This document shows, in pieces, positions 1 through 7,789 of a DNA stretch of 36,178 nt. The position numbers were made by a program, and so were the translations under genes. The notes beneath the pieces were generated by a model that saw only the letters and a program-made list of their open reading frames with translations, had not been told where the DNA came from and searched no databases. The stretch is from assembly GCF_018403685.1 (NCBI RefSeq), contig NZ_BOVK01000060.1:1-36178 (forward strand), written 5' to 3'. The DNA comes from Xylanibacillus composti. Its GTDB lineage: Bacteria > Bacillota > Bacilli > Paenibacillales > K13. How positions within the stretch are numbered: the stretch's first letter is position 1; each line of letters opens with the position of its first letter.

Positions 1-343
1 GAATTAGGGGGTCTGACCGCTTTTCCGGTCATTAGCGTCTCTGTGTTCCGTTAGAGTGCGTAAAGGGTAGAAATCGCCTAAATAACGTCTCTCCGTTCCG
101 TTAGCGTTTCGGGGCCCCAGACAAAGCAAGCCTGACTCTGCTGCTTGACGCTCGCGTTTTGCCTTTACCCTTGTGCCGCTCAATTCAGCCGAAGCAGGCG
201 CGTGGCTAAGGCGTTCCTGACCCTACACATATGCGAGATGCGCCAGCTGTCGGTACAGAATAGCTTTTCGATCTCGGATGGAGGTTCGCCTGCTTGCTTC
301 AGCTTCAACAACTGGCTAAACAAACAAATCAGTTAGAGACCAT
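1..343. other. Gene-poor left edge with one possible short remnant
   Basis: No convincing gene starts here. On the minus strand the stretch 332-180 is open for 50 codons directly downstream of the isoprenoid synthase. Its middle reads like protein (KQAGEPPSEIEKLF...TDSWRISHMC) and it ends in TGA at 180-182. It has no ATG, GTG or ribosome site at a usable place, so it may be a decayed gene tail or chance. A degenerate direct repeat at 35-103 is listed separately. Confidence 0.2.
35..103. repeat. Degenerate direct repeat, two copies
   Basis: Two copies of a roughly 20-base unit of the form (G/A)CGTCTCT..GTTCCGTTAG lie at 35-54 and 84-103, about 49 bases apart in the same orientation. They match apart from a few substitutions and one indel. 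The core AACGGAAC..AGAGACG on the minus strand looks like a dispersed intergenic repeat, but only these two copies were seen in the window. Confidence 0.45.
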
Positions 344-2737
344 CTACCGATCACGGCTCACGATATAATGCAACAAGTGCTTCAGAAAAACAGGCTGGCG
401 CTCCATCGCCTGCAGTGTCTCCATAGCCAGGCAGTAGTGCTCCCACAACTGCTTGCGGGCCTCTTCCTGCCCCAGGATGGAAACGAAAGTGGCATTGTTG
501 TTTGCTGCATCCTGTCCAACCGGCTTCCCCAGCACATCGCCGTCCCCTTCGGCATCAAGCAAATCGTCCTTGATCTGAAAGGCAATGCCCGCGTGGTAAG
601 CAAAGGTCTTCAGCCGACTAATTTCCGGTTCGGGCACCTGGGCCAGCATGGCCGGCATTACTAATGCTGCTTCAAAAGCGATGCCCGTCTTGTAAAAGCA
701 AAGCCGATTCAGCTGCTCCAGCGTCAACATCTTCCCCTTGGACGCAAGATCCATCGCCTGCCCGGTGCACAGCTCCTCGGCTGTTCGCGCCGCATAGCGG
801 ATCACAGCTAATACGCTTGACGCCTCGAATTGCTCAAGCGACGCCTGCTCCCGAATGGCTCGCTGAATCAAGAACAAGCCGGCAAGCTCAGCAGTGGCGC
901 TGTCATGCCATTCATGCAGCGTCGGGCGCCCTCTGCGGGTAGATGCATTGTCCTGGGTCGGCAGGTCATCGAAAATGAGCGAGGCCGTATGCATATATTC
1001 CAGCGAGCGCAGGAGCGGCATCAGCGCTGACGCCTCCAACCCGTACTCCTGAACCCCCATCGCCCAGGACAAGATTGGACGCAGGCGCTTGCCTGCTCCT
1101 TCGAGGCTGTAATTAGCGGCGTCTACCAGCTTCGCCTTTACTGCCGACATGTCTTCCGCCTTGGCAATGGGCAAAGTGTCGTTGATCTGTTGGCGGACTG
1201 TGCGGATCATCTTGAAGAAGGCTTCCCTCTCCTCCCGCTCCGCCCTCAACATGTCAAGCAATTGGTCGCGCAGACGCTTGTCGAAGAAGTCGACATTGTC
1301 AGCTTTCTGGACAAGACGCTGAATGAGTGCAGCAAATGACGGGCTTCCCGCAGCGAATGTGTCCATGATCCATTGGTATTTTTCCTTCCCGACACGCTCC
1401 CGGCAGCGCTTAAGCCCATTGATCGCACGGTCCAGAATAACTTCGCGCGCCTTGGCATCGGAGCTGTACACGTGATGAATTAAATAGGCGACGACTGTCC
1501 AGTACAATTCGAAGGGATTGATCAGATCCTGGCGCTGGTCACGATACCTCATGTAATAGGTGTACGGTGTAACCGCCCCTGCTCTCTCGTCGTCGAACAT
1601 GTCCGCGAAGTCATCAGCCAGCTGATTATAAATACCGTAAAAGAATGTCCGCCGGTTAAAGTCTTCATCAATAGGGGCTCCCGTAATCGTACGGGCAATC
1701 AATCGGGAAGAGGCGGATTTCAAGATAATCGGGAGGTAAATCTGTTCGTTCGTGTAGGAAGGGTTAGCCGCATCCTTGGCTCGATCCAGCTCCTGAGCGT
1801 GGAAAAATACGTAGGCTTGCCCGAAGAACGCGTCAGCGCTTTCCGGCACCTGTCTGCTCTTCACATACTCGAAGGCTTCCCGCAGCTCCGCATGGATAAA
1901 CGCGAAGCCGTCCAAAGTGTTCCCCGGCCATTCGCCCAGCTTCGGAACAGTTCGGGTCAGAAGAGCCGTGCGGATCATTCGGGAATAGCACGATTTCTCT
2001 TCGGCGGATAATGCTGCCGAATCCAGCAAATCGTCAATAAAGGGATAGGTGAGTCCATAGGCATACCCAAGACGAATGGCCTCGTCCAACCTGCTGGCAC
2101 GTTCCGCTGCGGGAGAGCCTTCCTTGTCCAGTTCTTCCATCACATGCAATACGACGCCGACAACAATCTTGATCAGCTTGCGCTGGGCTTGCTCGGCATC
2201 CAATTCCTTCGGGAGATGGGCGGAGACGTTCCTCAGCTTGTCGAGAACCCAGATGACCGCGGTCTCTACACCTTCTTGCTGGCCCCAGCGATACAATCCT
2301 GCCGCGCTGATCCATTCCGGTTGGCCTCCGCGGCTCGTAGGGGCATCCTTCAGCAAATAACGCTTAAGCGAAGCAGCCGCACGCTGAATTCTCGCTTGCG
2401 TTTCCAGTTCTTCTATGGGCTTCCCCAAATCCCGCATATACACATAGGCGATGCTGCGATCCAGATATTCATCCAGCTTGCCGGTATGGTCCAGCCAATG
2501 GATATAGCCGTAGCCATCCGCCGCAGCTGCCTGCTTCCGCTTTTTCGCTCGCCAAGCATGCCACGGCCAACCACGCATATGCTGTTGTTTCCATAGCTGA
2601 AAATCCCCGGTCAGGACAGAAGCAAACTTCTTCTGCCCAAGCTGCTCCTGCAGCACCGCGAAATATTCAGCTGCTTTCCGTTCCGCCTGCCGATAAGCAG
2701 CATCGGCTTTGTTCCCTAATTCAAGTTCCGGATTCAT
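344..2737 (-). CDS. Large isoprenoid synthase fusion, polyprenyl synthetase domain at the C-terminus
   Basis: A 797-residue protein. Residues ~510-797 are a trans-isoprenyl diphosphate synthase: GKRLRP at 549-554, the first Asp-rich motif DDLPTQD at 590-596 followed by RRGRPTLH, and the second motif QIKDDLLD at 721-728. Such enzymes condense isopentenyl diphosphate with allylic diphosphates using Mg2+. The ~500-residue N-terminal part is all-helical in appearance and carries its own acidic motifs, YPFIDDLLD at 231-239 and NQLADDFADMFDD at 371-383, spaced like the two metal sites of a class I terpenoid synthase. This suggests a prenyltransferase fused to a second isoprenoid enzyme; the product is unknown. 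Ordinary polyprenyl synthetases are about 300-330 residues. ATG start with GAGGG nine bases upstream. The gene stands alone. Confidence 0.8.
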   Translation of the reverse strand: MNPELELGNKADAAYRQAERKAAEYFAVLQEQLGQKKFASVLTGDFQLWKQQHMRGWPWHAWRAKKRKQAAAADGYGYIHWLDHTGKLDEYLDRSIAYVYMRDLGKPIEELETQARIQRAAASLKRYLLKDAPTSRGGQPEWISAAGLYRWGQQEGVETAVIWVLDKLRNVSAHLPKELDAEQAQRKLIKIVVGVVLHVMEELDKEGSPAAERASRLDEAIRLGYAYGLTYPFIDDLLDSAALSAEEKSCYSRMIRTALLTRTVPKLGEWPGNTLDGFAFIHAELREAFEYVKSRQVPESADAFFGQAYVFFHAQELDRAKDAANPSYTNEQIYLPIILKSASSRLIARTITGAPIDEDFNRRTFFYGIYNQLADDFADMFDDERAGAVTPYTYYMRYRDQRQDLINPFELYWTVVAYLIHHVYSSDAKAREVILDRAINGLKRCRERVGKEKYQWIMDTFAAGSPSFAALIQRLVQKADNVDFFDKRLRDQLLDMLRAEREEREAFFKMIRTVRQQINDTLPIAKAEDMSAVKAKLVDAANYSLEGAGKRLRPILSWAMGVQEYGLEASALMPLLRSLEYMHTASLIFDDLPTQDNASTRRGRPTLHEWHDSATAELAGLFLIQRAIREQASLEQFEASSVLAVIRYAARTAEELCTGQAMDLASKGKMLTLEQLNRLCFYKTGIAFEAALVMPAMLAQVPEPEISRLKTFAYHAGIAFQIKDDLLDAEGDGDVLGKPVGQDAANNNATFVSILGQEEARKQLWEHYCLAMETLQAMERQPVFLKHLLHYIVSRDR

Positions 2738-2948
2738 CAGATGTCCCTCAATTTCTATGGATGTTCAAAACAAATGTACCCAGTCATTGCCTGCCCGAAA
2801 GAGGAGAACTCCCTTCCCGCACTATACATCAGTGTATGCCGCAAGGATATCCTCCATCCCCAACCTATTTGTATGATAGTACGAAAGCTGGAGGCCATTG
2901 GTTGCAAGAAGAATCACGCTGCTGTGGAATGAAATGGACGCTCCATAC

Positions 2949-2986
2949 AAAAAAAAAACTGCCGACATCAGTTCGTGTCGACAGTT
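2949..2986 (-). terminator. Intrinsic terminator of the lost DegT gene
   Basis: Inverted repeat 2957-2967/2976-2986 (AACTGCCGACA with one mismatch, 8-base loop). On the minus strand it is followed by a run of T. It lies about 90 bases after the stop of the DegT remnant and upstream of the isoprenoid synthase, so it is most simply the terminator of the vanished aminotransferase gene. Confidence 0.7.
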
Positions 2987-3075
2987 CGTTATTCCATCTG
3001 TGCCATACAACCGCTTGCGCGGATGCCTTCGCGTGCCGGGGAGCGCGGCCCATGCGCAGCTCGCCGAATCCGAAT

Positions 3076-3270
3076 CTACTGGGCGGCTAAATGCCCGGCA
3101 ACCTTCGATATAGCCTGCACGACCTCCTCGCAGTCCTCTTCCTCCATCTGCTGATTCAGTCCTATCGAAATGGCTCTGGAGAGATAATCCAGCGTAACCG
3201 GGCACATTTGTCTATCGTAGGACACATTCCCCTTATACTCGCTGCAATTCCACGGTGATTGGCAGCAGCA
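3076..3270 (-). pseudogene. C-terminal remnant of a DegT/DnrJ/EryC1/StrS aminotransferase
   Basis: Read on the minus strand without a start codon, this encodes about 64 residues ending at TAG 3076-3078. It contains PWNCSEYKGNV, then CPVTLDYLSRAISIGLNQQM, then EEEDCEEVVQAISKVAGHL. This is the usual C-terminal pattern of PLP-dependent sugar aminotransferases of the DegT family (CPxTLDYLSRAI..L...EEDxEEVVxAIxKVA). The full family length is about 370-440 residues, so over 80% is missing. The fragment starts right after the terminator hairpin of the upstream ABC-F gene and still has its own terminator. It is a deletion scar, not a short gene. Confidence 0.7.
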
Positions 3271-3273
3271 ATG

Positions 3274-3316
3274 AAAAAAAAAAGCACGGGTTCCTCTATG
3301 CCGGGAAACCCGTGCT
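3274..3316 (-). terminator. Intrinsic terminator of the ABC-F gene
   Basis: Perfect arms AGCACGGGTT (3283-3292) and AACCCGTGCT (3307-3316), with ten T residues following on the minus strand. It lies 60 bases beyond the ABC-F stop codon. Confidence 0.85.
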
Positions 3317-3375
3317 GCTTCTATTCGGACGCATTCGCTGTTCCGGCATTTCCACGAAGCCCCGGACAGAGCCGC

Positions 3376-4875
3376 TCAGCCAGCTCCGTCGATCCCCGGC
3401 AGCTCCACTACCTTGGTTGCGACCTGCCTGCAAAATTCACGGTCATGCTCCACGAACAAGAGCGTCGGCGCATAGGCCAGCAGCAGCTCCTCGATTTGCA
3501 TCCGGGACAGTACATCAATAAAGTTAAGCGGTTCATCCCAAATATACAAATGGGCCTGTTCGCAGAGACTCTTGGCAATCAACACCTTCTTCTTCTGGCC
3601 TCCGCTATAAGCCGCCATATCTTTGTCAAACTGCACTCTGGCGAAATCGAGCTTCCTCAATATGGCTTTAAAGAGACTCTCATCGAGTCCATAGCTCCTG
3701 GCGTAATCCGTCAGATTTCCTTGCAAATGCGAGGTGTCCTGCGATACATACGAGATTTTCAGCTGGCTTCCTCTTCGGAATACGCCCGTATGCTCAAGCT
3801 CCTCTCCACCAATCAGCCTGAGCAAGCTGGACTTTCCCGAGCCATTGCGCCCCGCCAGCGCAATACGTTCTCCCTGCTCAATCGCAAAGCTGACATCGCT
3901 GCACACCTTCTGGTCTCCGTAATAAATCGAAACCTGATCCAGTTCGGCGAGCTGATGCTTGTGATAGACCAGCGGCGCAATCTTCAAGCTGTCCGTGCCT
4001 TCCAGATTTTTCAACAGCTTCGACTTTTGCTCCATTGCCGCATGCTGCCTGTGCTCCATCGACTTGGAGCGCTTCATCATCTTTGCCGCCTTGTGGCCAA
4101 TATACCCTTTGTCTACCTTGGAGCCGGAATTTCTAGTGTTGTTCTTCGATTTCTCCACTTTATCCGACCAGACGCTTGTACGCTCAGCCGCCTCTGCCAG
4201 GCGCTTCATCTCCCGCTTCAGCTTTTCGTTCTCGGCCAATTCAAATCGATCCTGCCGCTGCTTATTTTCCCACCAGTCGGAGAAGCTGCCTTTTTGAATC
4301 TCGATGCTGGTCTTGTTGATGGACAGTACATGATCCACGCAGTTATCCAGAAAGGCTCTGTCGTGCGATACGAGAATATAGCCGCCTTTGGACTGCAAAT
4401 AGTTGCTAAGCAGCTCTCGTGCATGCATGTCCAGATGATTGGTCGGTTCATCAATGAGCAGAAAGTGATTTTCCTTCAGAAATAAGGCCGCCAGCATGAC
4501 CTTCGTCTGCTCACCTCCGGACAAGGAGGCAAAGGGCCGGTACAACACGCCCTCGGATACTTGCAGCAAGGAAAATTCCCGCATCAATTGCCAGTGCTCG
4601 TAGTCCGGATAAATCTCGTCCACCACATTCATAGTGAGTTGATCCTGATCCTCGACCATGTAGGGGAAATATTCAAATTGGACCTGGGCGGAAATCGTGC
4701 CGCTGTATTCATATTTGCCAAGCAGCAAATGGAGAAAGGTCGTCTTCCCCCGGCCATTCCGCCCGGTAAATCCCAACTTCCAATCTGTATCGAGCTGAAA
4801 GCTCACGTCCTCGAAGATATTGTCGTAACTGCCGTCATATGCGAAAGTCAAATCGCGAACCTGGATTAGTGACAT
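3376..4875 (-). CDS. ABC-F ribosomal protection protein, Lsa-like
   Basis: A 499-residue soluble protein with two ATPase domains and no membrane segment. Domain 1 has Walker A GRNGRGKTT (38-46), signature LSGGEQ (118-123) and DEPTNHLD (142-149). Domain 2 has GRNGSGKSS (342-350), YSGGQ (423-427) and DEPLNFID (447-454). The ~130-residue charged linker (190-320) holds the interdomain arm that reaches the peptidyl-transferase centre. The DWKLGFTGRNGRGKTT block and linker DKGYIGHKAAKMMKRS resemble the Lsa/Vga group, which ejects lincosamides, pleuromutilins and streptogramin A from the ribosome. The start is ATG 4875, with AGGAGGGG seven bases upstream; an in-frame extension to 5049 runs through the leader and is unlikely. 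Expression is probably controlled by the attenuator at 4898-5023. Drug spectrum cannot be read from sequence. Confidence 0.9.
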   Translation of the reverse strand: MSLIQVRDLTFAYDGSYDNIFEDVSFQLDTDWKLGFTGRNGRGKTTFLHLLLGKYEYSGTISAQVQFEYFPYMVEDQDQLTMNVVDEIYPDYEHWQLMREFSLLQVSEGVLYRPFASLSGGEQTKVMLAALFLKENHFLLIDEPTNHLDMHARELLSNYLQSKGGYILVSHDRAFLDNCVDHVLSINKTSIEIQKGSFSDWWENKQRQDRFELAENEKLKREMKRLAEAAERTSVWSDKVEKSKNNTRNSGSKVDKGYIGHKAAKMMKRSKSMEHRQHAAMEQKSKLLKNLEGTDSLKIAPLVYHKHQLAELDQVSIYYGDQKVCSDVSFAIEQGERIALAGRNGSGKSSLLRLIGGEELEHTGVFRRGSQLKISYVSQDTSHLQGNLTDYARSYGLDESLFKAILRKLDFARVQFDKDMAAYSGGQKKKVLIAKSLCEQAHLYIWDEPLNFIDVLSRMQIEELLLAYAPTLLFVEHDREFCRQVATKVVELPGIDGAG

Positions 4876-4897
4876 GCGCGTCCCCTCCTGTTCCATA

Positions 4898-4932
4898 GAA
4901 AAAGCTGCAAGAAAGTTACCTTTCCTGCAGCT
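4898..4932 (-). terminator. Attenuator terminator in the ABC-F leader
   Basis: Between promoter and ABC-F start lies a 13-bp hairpin (4903-4915/4920-4932, one G-U pair, 4-base loop). On the minus strand a U run follows. Its loop plus 3' arm, GUAACUUUC (4911-4919), is perfectly complementary to GAAAGUUAC at 5007-5015 inside the leader ORF. The two foldings exclude each other, the layout of terminator and antiterminator. The hairpin ends about 20 bases before the ABC-F ribosome site. Confidence 0.75.
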
Positions 4933-4975
4933 CCGCGCACACACAACCAACCTCCCCCCGGGCAACGGAGTAAGG

Positions 4976-5023
4976 TCAGGAGAGATATGGATGGAGTGAA
5001 AGAAGCGTAACTTTCCCGCGCAT
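4976..5023 (-). CDS. Leader peptide of the ABC-F gene
   Basis: A 15-codon ORF, MRGKVTLLSLHPYLS, with GAGG seven bases upstream of its ATG, lying between the promoter and the attenuator. Codons 3-6 are the 5' arm of the antiterminator. Codons 3-5 can also pair with codons 8-9 (GAAAG with CUUUC), a small competing hairpin. A ribosome stalled over the last codons would cover the competing strand and leave the 5' arm free to form the antiterminator. This matches drug-induced attenuation of resistance genes, but stalling is inferred only. Confidence 0.5.
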   Translation of the reverse strand: MRGKVTLLSLHPYLS

Positions 5024-5123
5024 AAAGAAACCTCGATGCATGACATCATGCTCGTCTGGTCGCCCTTACAGCAAGAAAATTACACCATCGGCCCTTTCAA
5101 CTCCCGTTAGTTAGATACGTCGT

Positions 5124-5152
5124 ATTTTATCATAGCCCGTTTCCGGCAACAA
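5124..5152 (-). promoter_or_regulatory. Candidate promoter of the ABC-F leader
   Basis: -35 TTGTTG (5147-5152), 17-base spacer, -10 TAAAAT (5124-5129) on the minus strand. It overlaps the stop codon of the upstream BtrH-like gene and would give a leader of about 240 bases. The -35 is weak (3/6). Confidence 0.4.
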
Positions 5153-6143
5153 CCCCTTCAGCTTCATTGGATTGAATATGACGGAGCAAAGCAGATAGGA
5201 ATTGCCGTTCCTCGCCCAGATTGTTCTCCAGCTTCTGATAAATGCTGTCGCGCAGCGCCTGATCTCGTTTTACATTGTATTTCAGCACGAGATTTCGCAA
5301 GTACATATACTGCTTCTCCAGATTTATACTCTGACCGAGCAAGCTCTGGTCGAACGCTACCCGCTCCTGCTCCATCAGATACTTCGTCCGGGTCGCCATC
5401 AGCAGCTTGTGCTCATAGAGGAAGTGAAAGGGGCGGATGTCCAAATAATGACCGGCCAGTTCTGGATTGCCCACGTAATCCAGCAGACGGTCAAGAGACT
5501 CCAGACCAAACTCGCATTCCTGCTCTTCTACGAGATCAAAGGTCTTGCGCGAATGCAAGTAGCTCTCAATACTCGCTGCAATATTCTCGAGATTCAGCTT
5601 GCACTCGTAATCGGCTTTGCGCTTCAGGAACCGAACCTCTGTCCAGAAATCGAAGTCTGCCGGGATCGTCCAATATCCCTTCTCCAGTTCAACAAAGGGA
5701 CATGACGTCTGCACGAATTTCCCATTCTGCAAATTATCCGCTACGAATGCCACATCCCTCTCCAGGTCATATCCAAAAATGAATAGTTCATGAATATGCT
5801 GTTCCTTCTGATAAGAATCTGACTGCGGAATGTAATAGCGATCTACAAAAATATACAGGTAGTACCCCATATCTATCGCATCGATAATGATCTGTTTCAG
5901 CGTTTTCCCCGTCTGCACTACCATCTCCTGCGGGAGGCTGTGGAAGGCAATTCCCGGACAGTTCTTCAACAAAATCGGGTGGTGGTCGAAGGTATAAATT
6001 CTCCAATTGGGCGCAAATCGAATCTGGATGAAGTTGTTGTACACCCACGGCCATAACCTGTCCTCCATCAAGGAAAAGATACTTCCGTAGGAGGTATAGG
6101 CACTAATGAGAGGCTCACGCGTCTCCAGGACCTTTGTGGTCAT
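5130..6143 (-). CDS. BtrH-N-like protein of unknown function
   Basis: A 337-residue cytoplasmic protein with no signal peptide. Residues ~20-160 resemble the BtrH N-terminal domain, a papain-like fold known from butirosin biosynthesis and NRPS-linked proteins. The cues are the hydrophobic strand YYLYIFVDRYYIP (~94-106) followed by HELFIFGYDLERDVAFVADNLQNGKF (an H..xxGYD block in such proteins). The N-terminal stretch where these proteins usually carry their Cys (here SAYTSYGSIFSLMED) has none, so the enzyme chemistry may be lost or different. The C-terminal half is helical and not recognised. ATG start with AAAGGAG ten bases upstream. The next gene downstream is the ABC-F resistance gene. Confidence 0.5.
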   Translation of the reverse strand: MTTKVLETREPLISAYTSYGSIFSLMEDRLWPWVYNNFIQIRFAPNWRIYTFDHHPILLKNCPGIAFHSLPQEMVVQTGKTLKQIIIDAIDMGYYLYIFVDRYYIPQSDSYQKEQHIHELFIFGYDLERDVAFVADNLQNGKFVQTSCPFVELEKGYWTIPADFDFWTEVRFLKRKADYECKLNLENIAASIESYLHSRKTFDLVEEQECEFGLESLDRLLDYVGNPELAGHYLDIRPFHFLYEHKLLMATRTKYLMEQERVAFDQSLLGQSINLEKQYMYLRNLVLKYNVKRDQALRDSIYQKLENNLGEERQFLSALLRHIQSNEAEGVVAGNGL

Positions 6144-6186
6144 GCTATGCGATCTCCTTTCGATTCAAAATTCTGACAACGAGTCA

Positions 6187-6211
6187 GCCAGCCCTTCATC
6201 CCGGGGCTGGC
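6187..6211 (-). terminator. Weak hairpin after the MmcQ/YjbR gene
   Basis: GCCAGCCC (6187-6194) pairs with GGGCTGGC (6204-6211). There is no clear T run on the minus strand, so termination would be weak and some read-through into the BtrH-like gene is likely. Confidence 0.35.
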
Positions 6212-6222
6212 AGGCCGACCTT

Positions 6223-6582
6223 TTATTGCTGCAATAAAGCCATTCTTTCTGCCTTCGTCATCTTGGCCACCACCAAGCGGTAAGAATCCTCCAGCATCTG
6301 CTCGATGACCTCATCCGGCACGTTCCCGTCCAGGACAACCGTGTTCCAATGCCGCTTGTTCATATGATAGCCGGGCAATACACTGCCTGCGTACGTCTCC
6401 CGCATCAGCCAGGCTTCGTCCGGGGACGTCTTCAGGTTCACACTCTCCATGGCGCCAGTATGCCCCAGCAGCGCGAACATCTTGTTCCGGACGAATAACA
6501 CGGGCAAGTCCGGATCGAACGGATATCGCAAGCTTGTCCCGGGATATTGCAGTCCCAATTCCATCAGACGCTGATGATTCAA
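6223..6582 (-). CDS. MmcQ/YjbR family protein
   Basis: A 119-residue protein with the typical order of the family. It has an N-terminal helix, YPGTSLRYPFDPDLPVLFVRNKMFALLG, then VNLKTSPDEAWLMRE, PGYHMNKRHWNTVVLDG and a C-terminal helix ending in a basic stretch. The fold resembles a CyaY-like double-wing DNA-binding domain; no enzymatic role is established. Full length. The start is TTG at 6582 with GAGGTGG seven bases upstream; no better ATG exists in frame. Confidence 0.85.
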   Translation of the reverse strand: MNHQRLMELGLQYPGTSLRYPFDPDLPVLFVRNKMFALLGHTGAMESVNLKTSPDEAWLMRETYAGSVLPGYHMNKRHWNTVVLDGNVPDEVIEQMLEDSYRLVVAKMTKAERMALLQQ

Positions 6583-6721
6583 TTTGCCACCACCTCACCT
6601 AGCATGCTCATATCATTTCTTGATCTGATTCTATCATATTTTTGCCATTTGCAAGTGGCCAGATGTCTTGCAATCCATTTGCGCGGAGTCCGCAACATGC
6701 GGTCCGGTGGGTACTTCATAC

Positions 6722-6754
6722 AAAAAAAATAGACGCCGCATACAAGCAGCGTCT
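6722..6754 (-). terminator. Terminator of the secreted His-motif protein gene
   Basis: AGACGCCGC (6731-6739) pairs with GCAGCGTCT (6746-6754) with one G-U pair, followed on the minus strand by a run of eight T after an A. Confidence 0.8.
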
Positions 6755-6768
6755 TTCAAGGATCTCCG

Positions 6769-7620
6769 TTATTCCGCCTCTACCACATAGGCGACCGTTA
6801 TCACCTTGCCCTGGCGTTGAAATTGTGCCCAGACTTTATACATGCCCGCTTCCGGGAAACTCGTGGCGAATCGCGCCTCCGGACCGCTTGCCAGCTCGTC
6901 GATCGGGTGAACATGCAGGTACTCCTCGGTGTCTTCACTGAGAATTACCACATGCCCTACAGCACCCAAATAAGGCTCCAGATCCGCGACCGGCTCCTTC
7001 GTCTCCGCATCGGCTAGCTGGAAGACCAGTTCAAAGTCGCTCCCGCTGATGGGATGGCCGTTGACAAGCGTCACCATGACGCCATCCGCTGTCTTGGCGT
7101 GCTCCCGATCCCTCACTAGCGGAACCGCCTCGGCGGGTGTGCCCTTCACCTCAATCCACTCTGTCCGCGTTGTGGGACTGCCCCCGGTTGGAACGTAATC
7201 GGCGATCAGCTTATACTCGCCTCCGGCAGGGAAGGAGGTTGTCGTACTGAACGTACCGTTCCCGTTGTATGCCGGATGGATATGATCGAAGTAGGACAAA
7301 TCCTTGCTGACTACGATGAGATGCATCAGCTTCTCATGGCTGATGTCGAAGTCTTGGATCGGCTCCCCTTCTTCATCCTGTATCCGAATGTGTATCGTAG
7401 TCTCCTCTCCTGCCACGGCATTTTCCGCCGACCATACCGCCTCTGTCGCTGCCTCATTGGCAGCGTTGCCCGCATGCCCATGTCTGTGTGCGGACGGCGA
7501 GTTCACGGCGACCGGTGCCGCGACCGCAGTCTCCGCCACATGCTGCCGGCCATAGCCGTGCCCTGCAAAATAGCTCATGCCGGTAAGCAGGACGATGACC
7601 CCAAACAACTTCCAGTTCAT
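6769..7620 (-). CDS. Membrane-anchored YtkA/FixH-like protein with HIHP and HVHP motifs
   Basis: A 283-residue protein. An N-terminal hydrophobic segment (LFGVIVLLTGMSYFAG) anchors or exports it, followed by a His-rich linker (HRHGHAG). Two similar beta-rich halves follow. The first holds HLIVVSKDLSYFDHIHPAY and FPAGGEYKLIADYVPTGG; the second HVVILSEDTEEYLHVHP and FPEAGMYKVWAQFQRQG. The paired HxHP motifs and overall layout match secreted YtkA-like/FixH proteins often linked to copper handling. A metal role is inferred. Start is ATG 7620 with GAAGGAGAAGG just upstream; longer in-frame starts have no ribosome site. It has its own terminator. Confidence 0.65.
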   Translation of the reverse strand: MNWKLFGVIVLLTGMSYFAGHGYGRQHVAETAVAAPVAVNSPSAHRHGHAGNAANEAATEAVWSAENAVAGEETTIHIRIQDEEGEPIQDFDISHEKLMHLIVVSKDLSYFDHIHPAYNGNGTFSTTTSFPAGGEYKLIADYVPTGGSPTTRTEWIEVKGTPAEAVPLVRDREHAKTADGVMVTLVNGHPISGSDFELVFQLADAETKEPVADLEPYLGAVGHVVILSEDTEEYLHVHPIDELASGPEARFATSFPEAGMYKVWAQFQRQGKVITVAYVVEAE

Positions 7621-7789
7621 GTTACCTTCTCCTTCCTCGCTTGTCTTCTCCATATCCCGAAATCCTGAAGCCTGAACGCCATGGCCGCCCCGGCGATCCG
7701 CGGCTCCAGACAACCTATCGCGGCAACTGGAATGCCAACCGTATTATACCCAAGCGCTCAAAATAGATTTGGAACCGCCATAAATCAGT

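Noticed and set aside
180-332. ComX-like pheromone gene downstream of the polyprenyl synthetase
   Set aside because: ComQ/ComX pairs came to mind because a short ORF follows, but it has no start or ribosome site and no ComX-type C-terminus with the modified Trp.
2822-3205. 127-codon minus-strand ORF
   Set aside because: It runs through the terminator at 2949-2986 in a different frame from the DegT remnant; low-complexity composition, no ribosome site.
3259-4485. Long plus-strand open frame of 408 codons
   Set aside because: It is antisense to the clear ABC-F gene; its translation has no recognisable motif, and the wobble pattern belongs to the minus strand.
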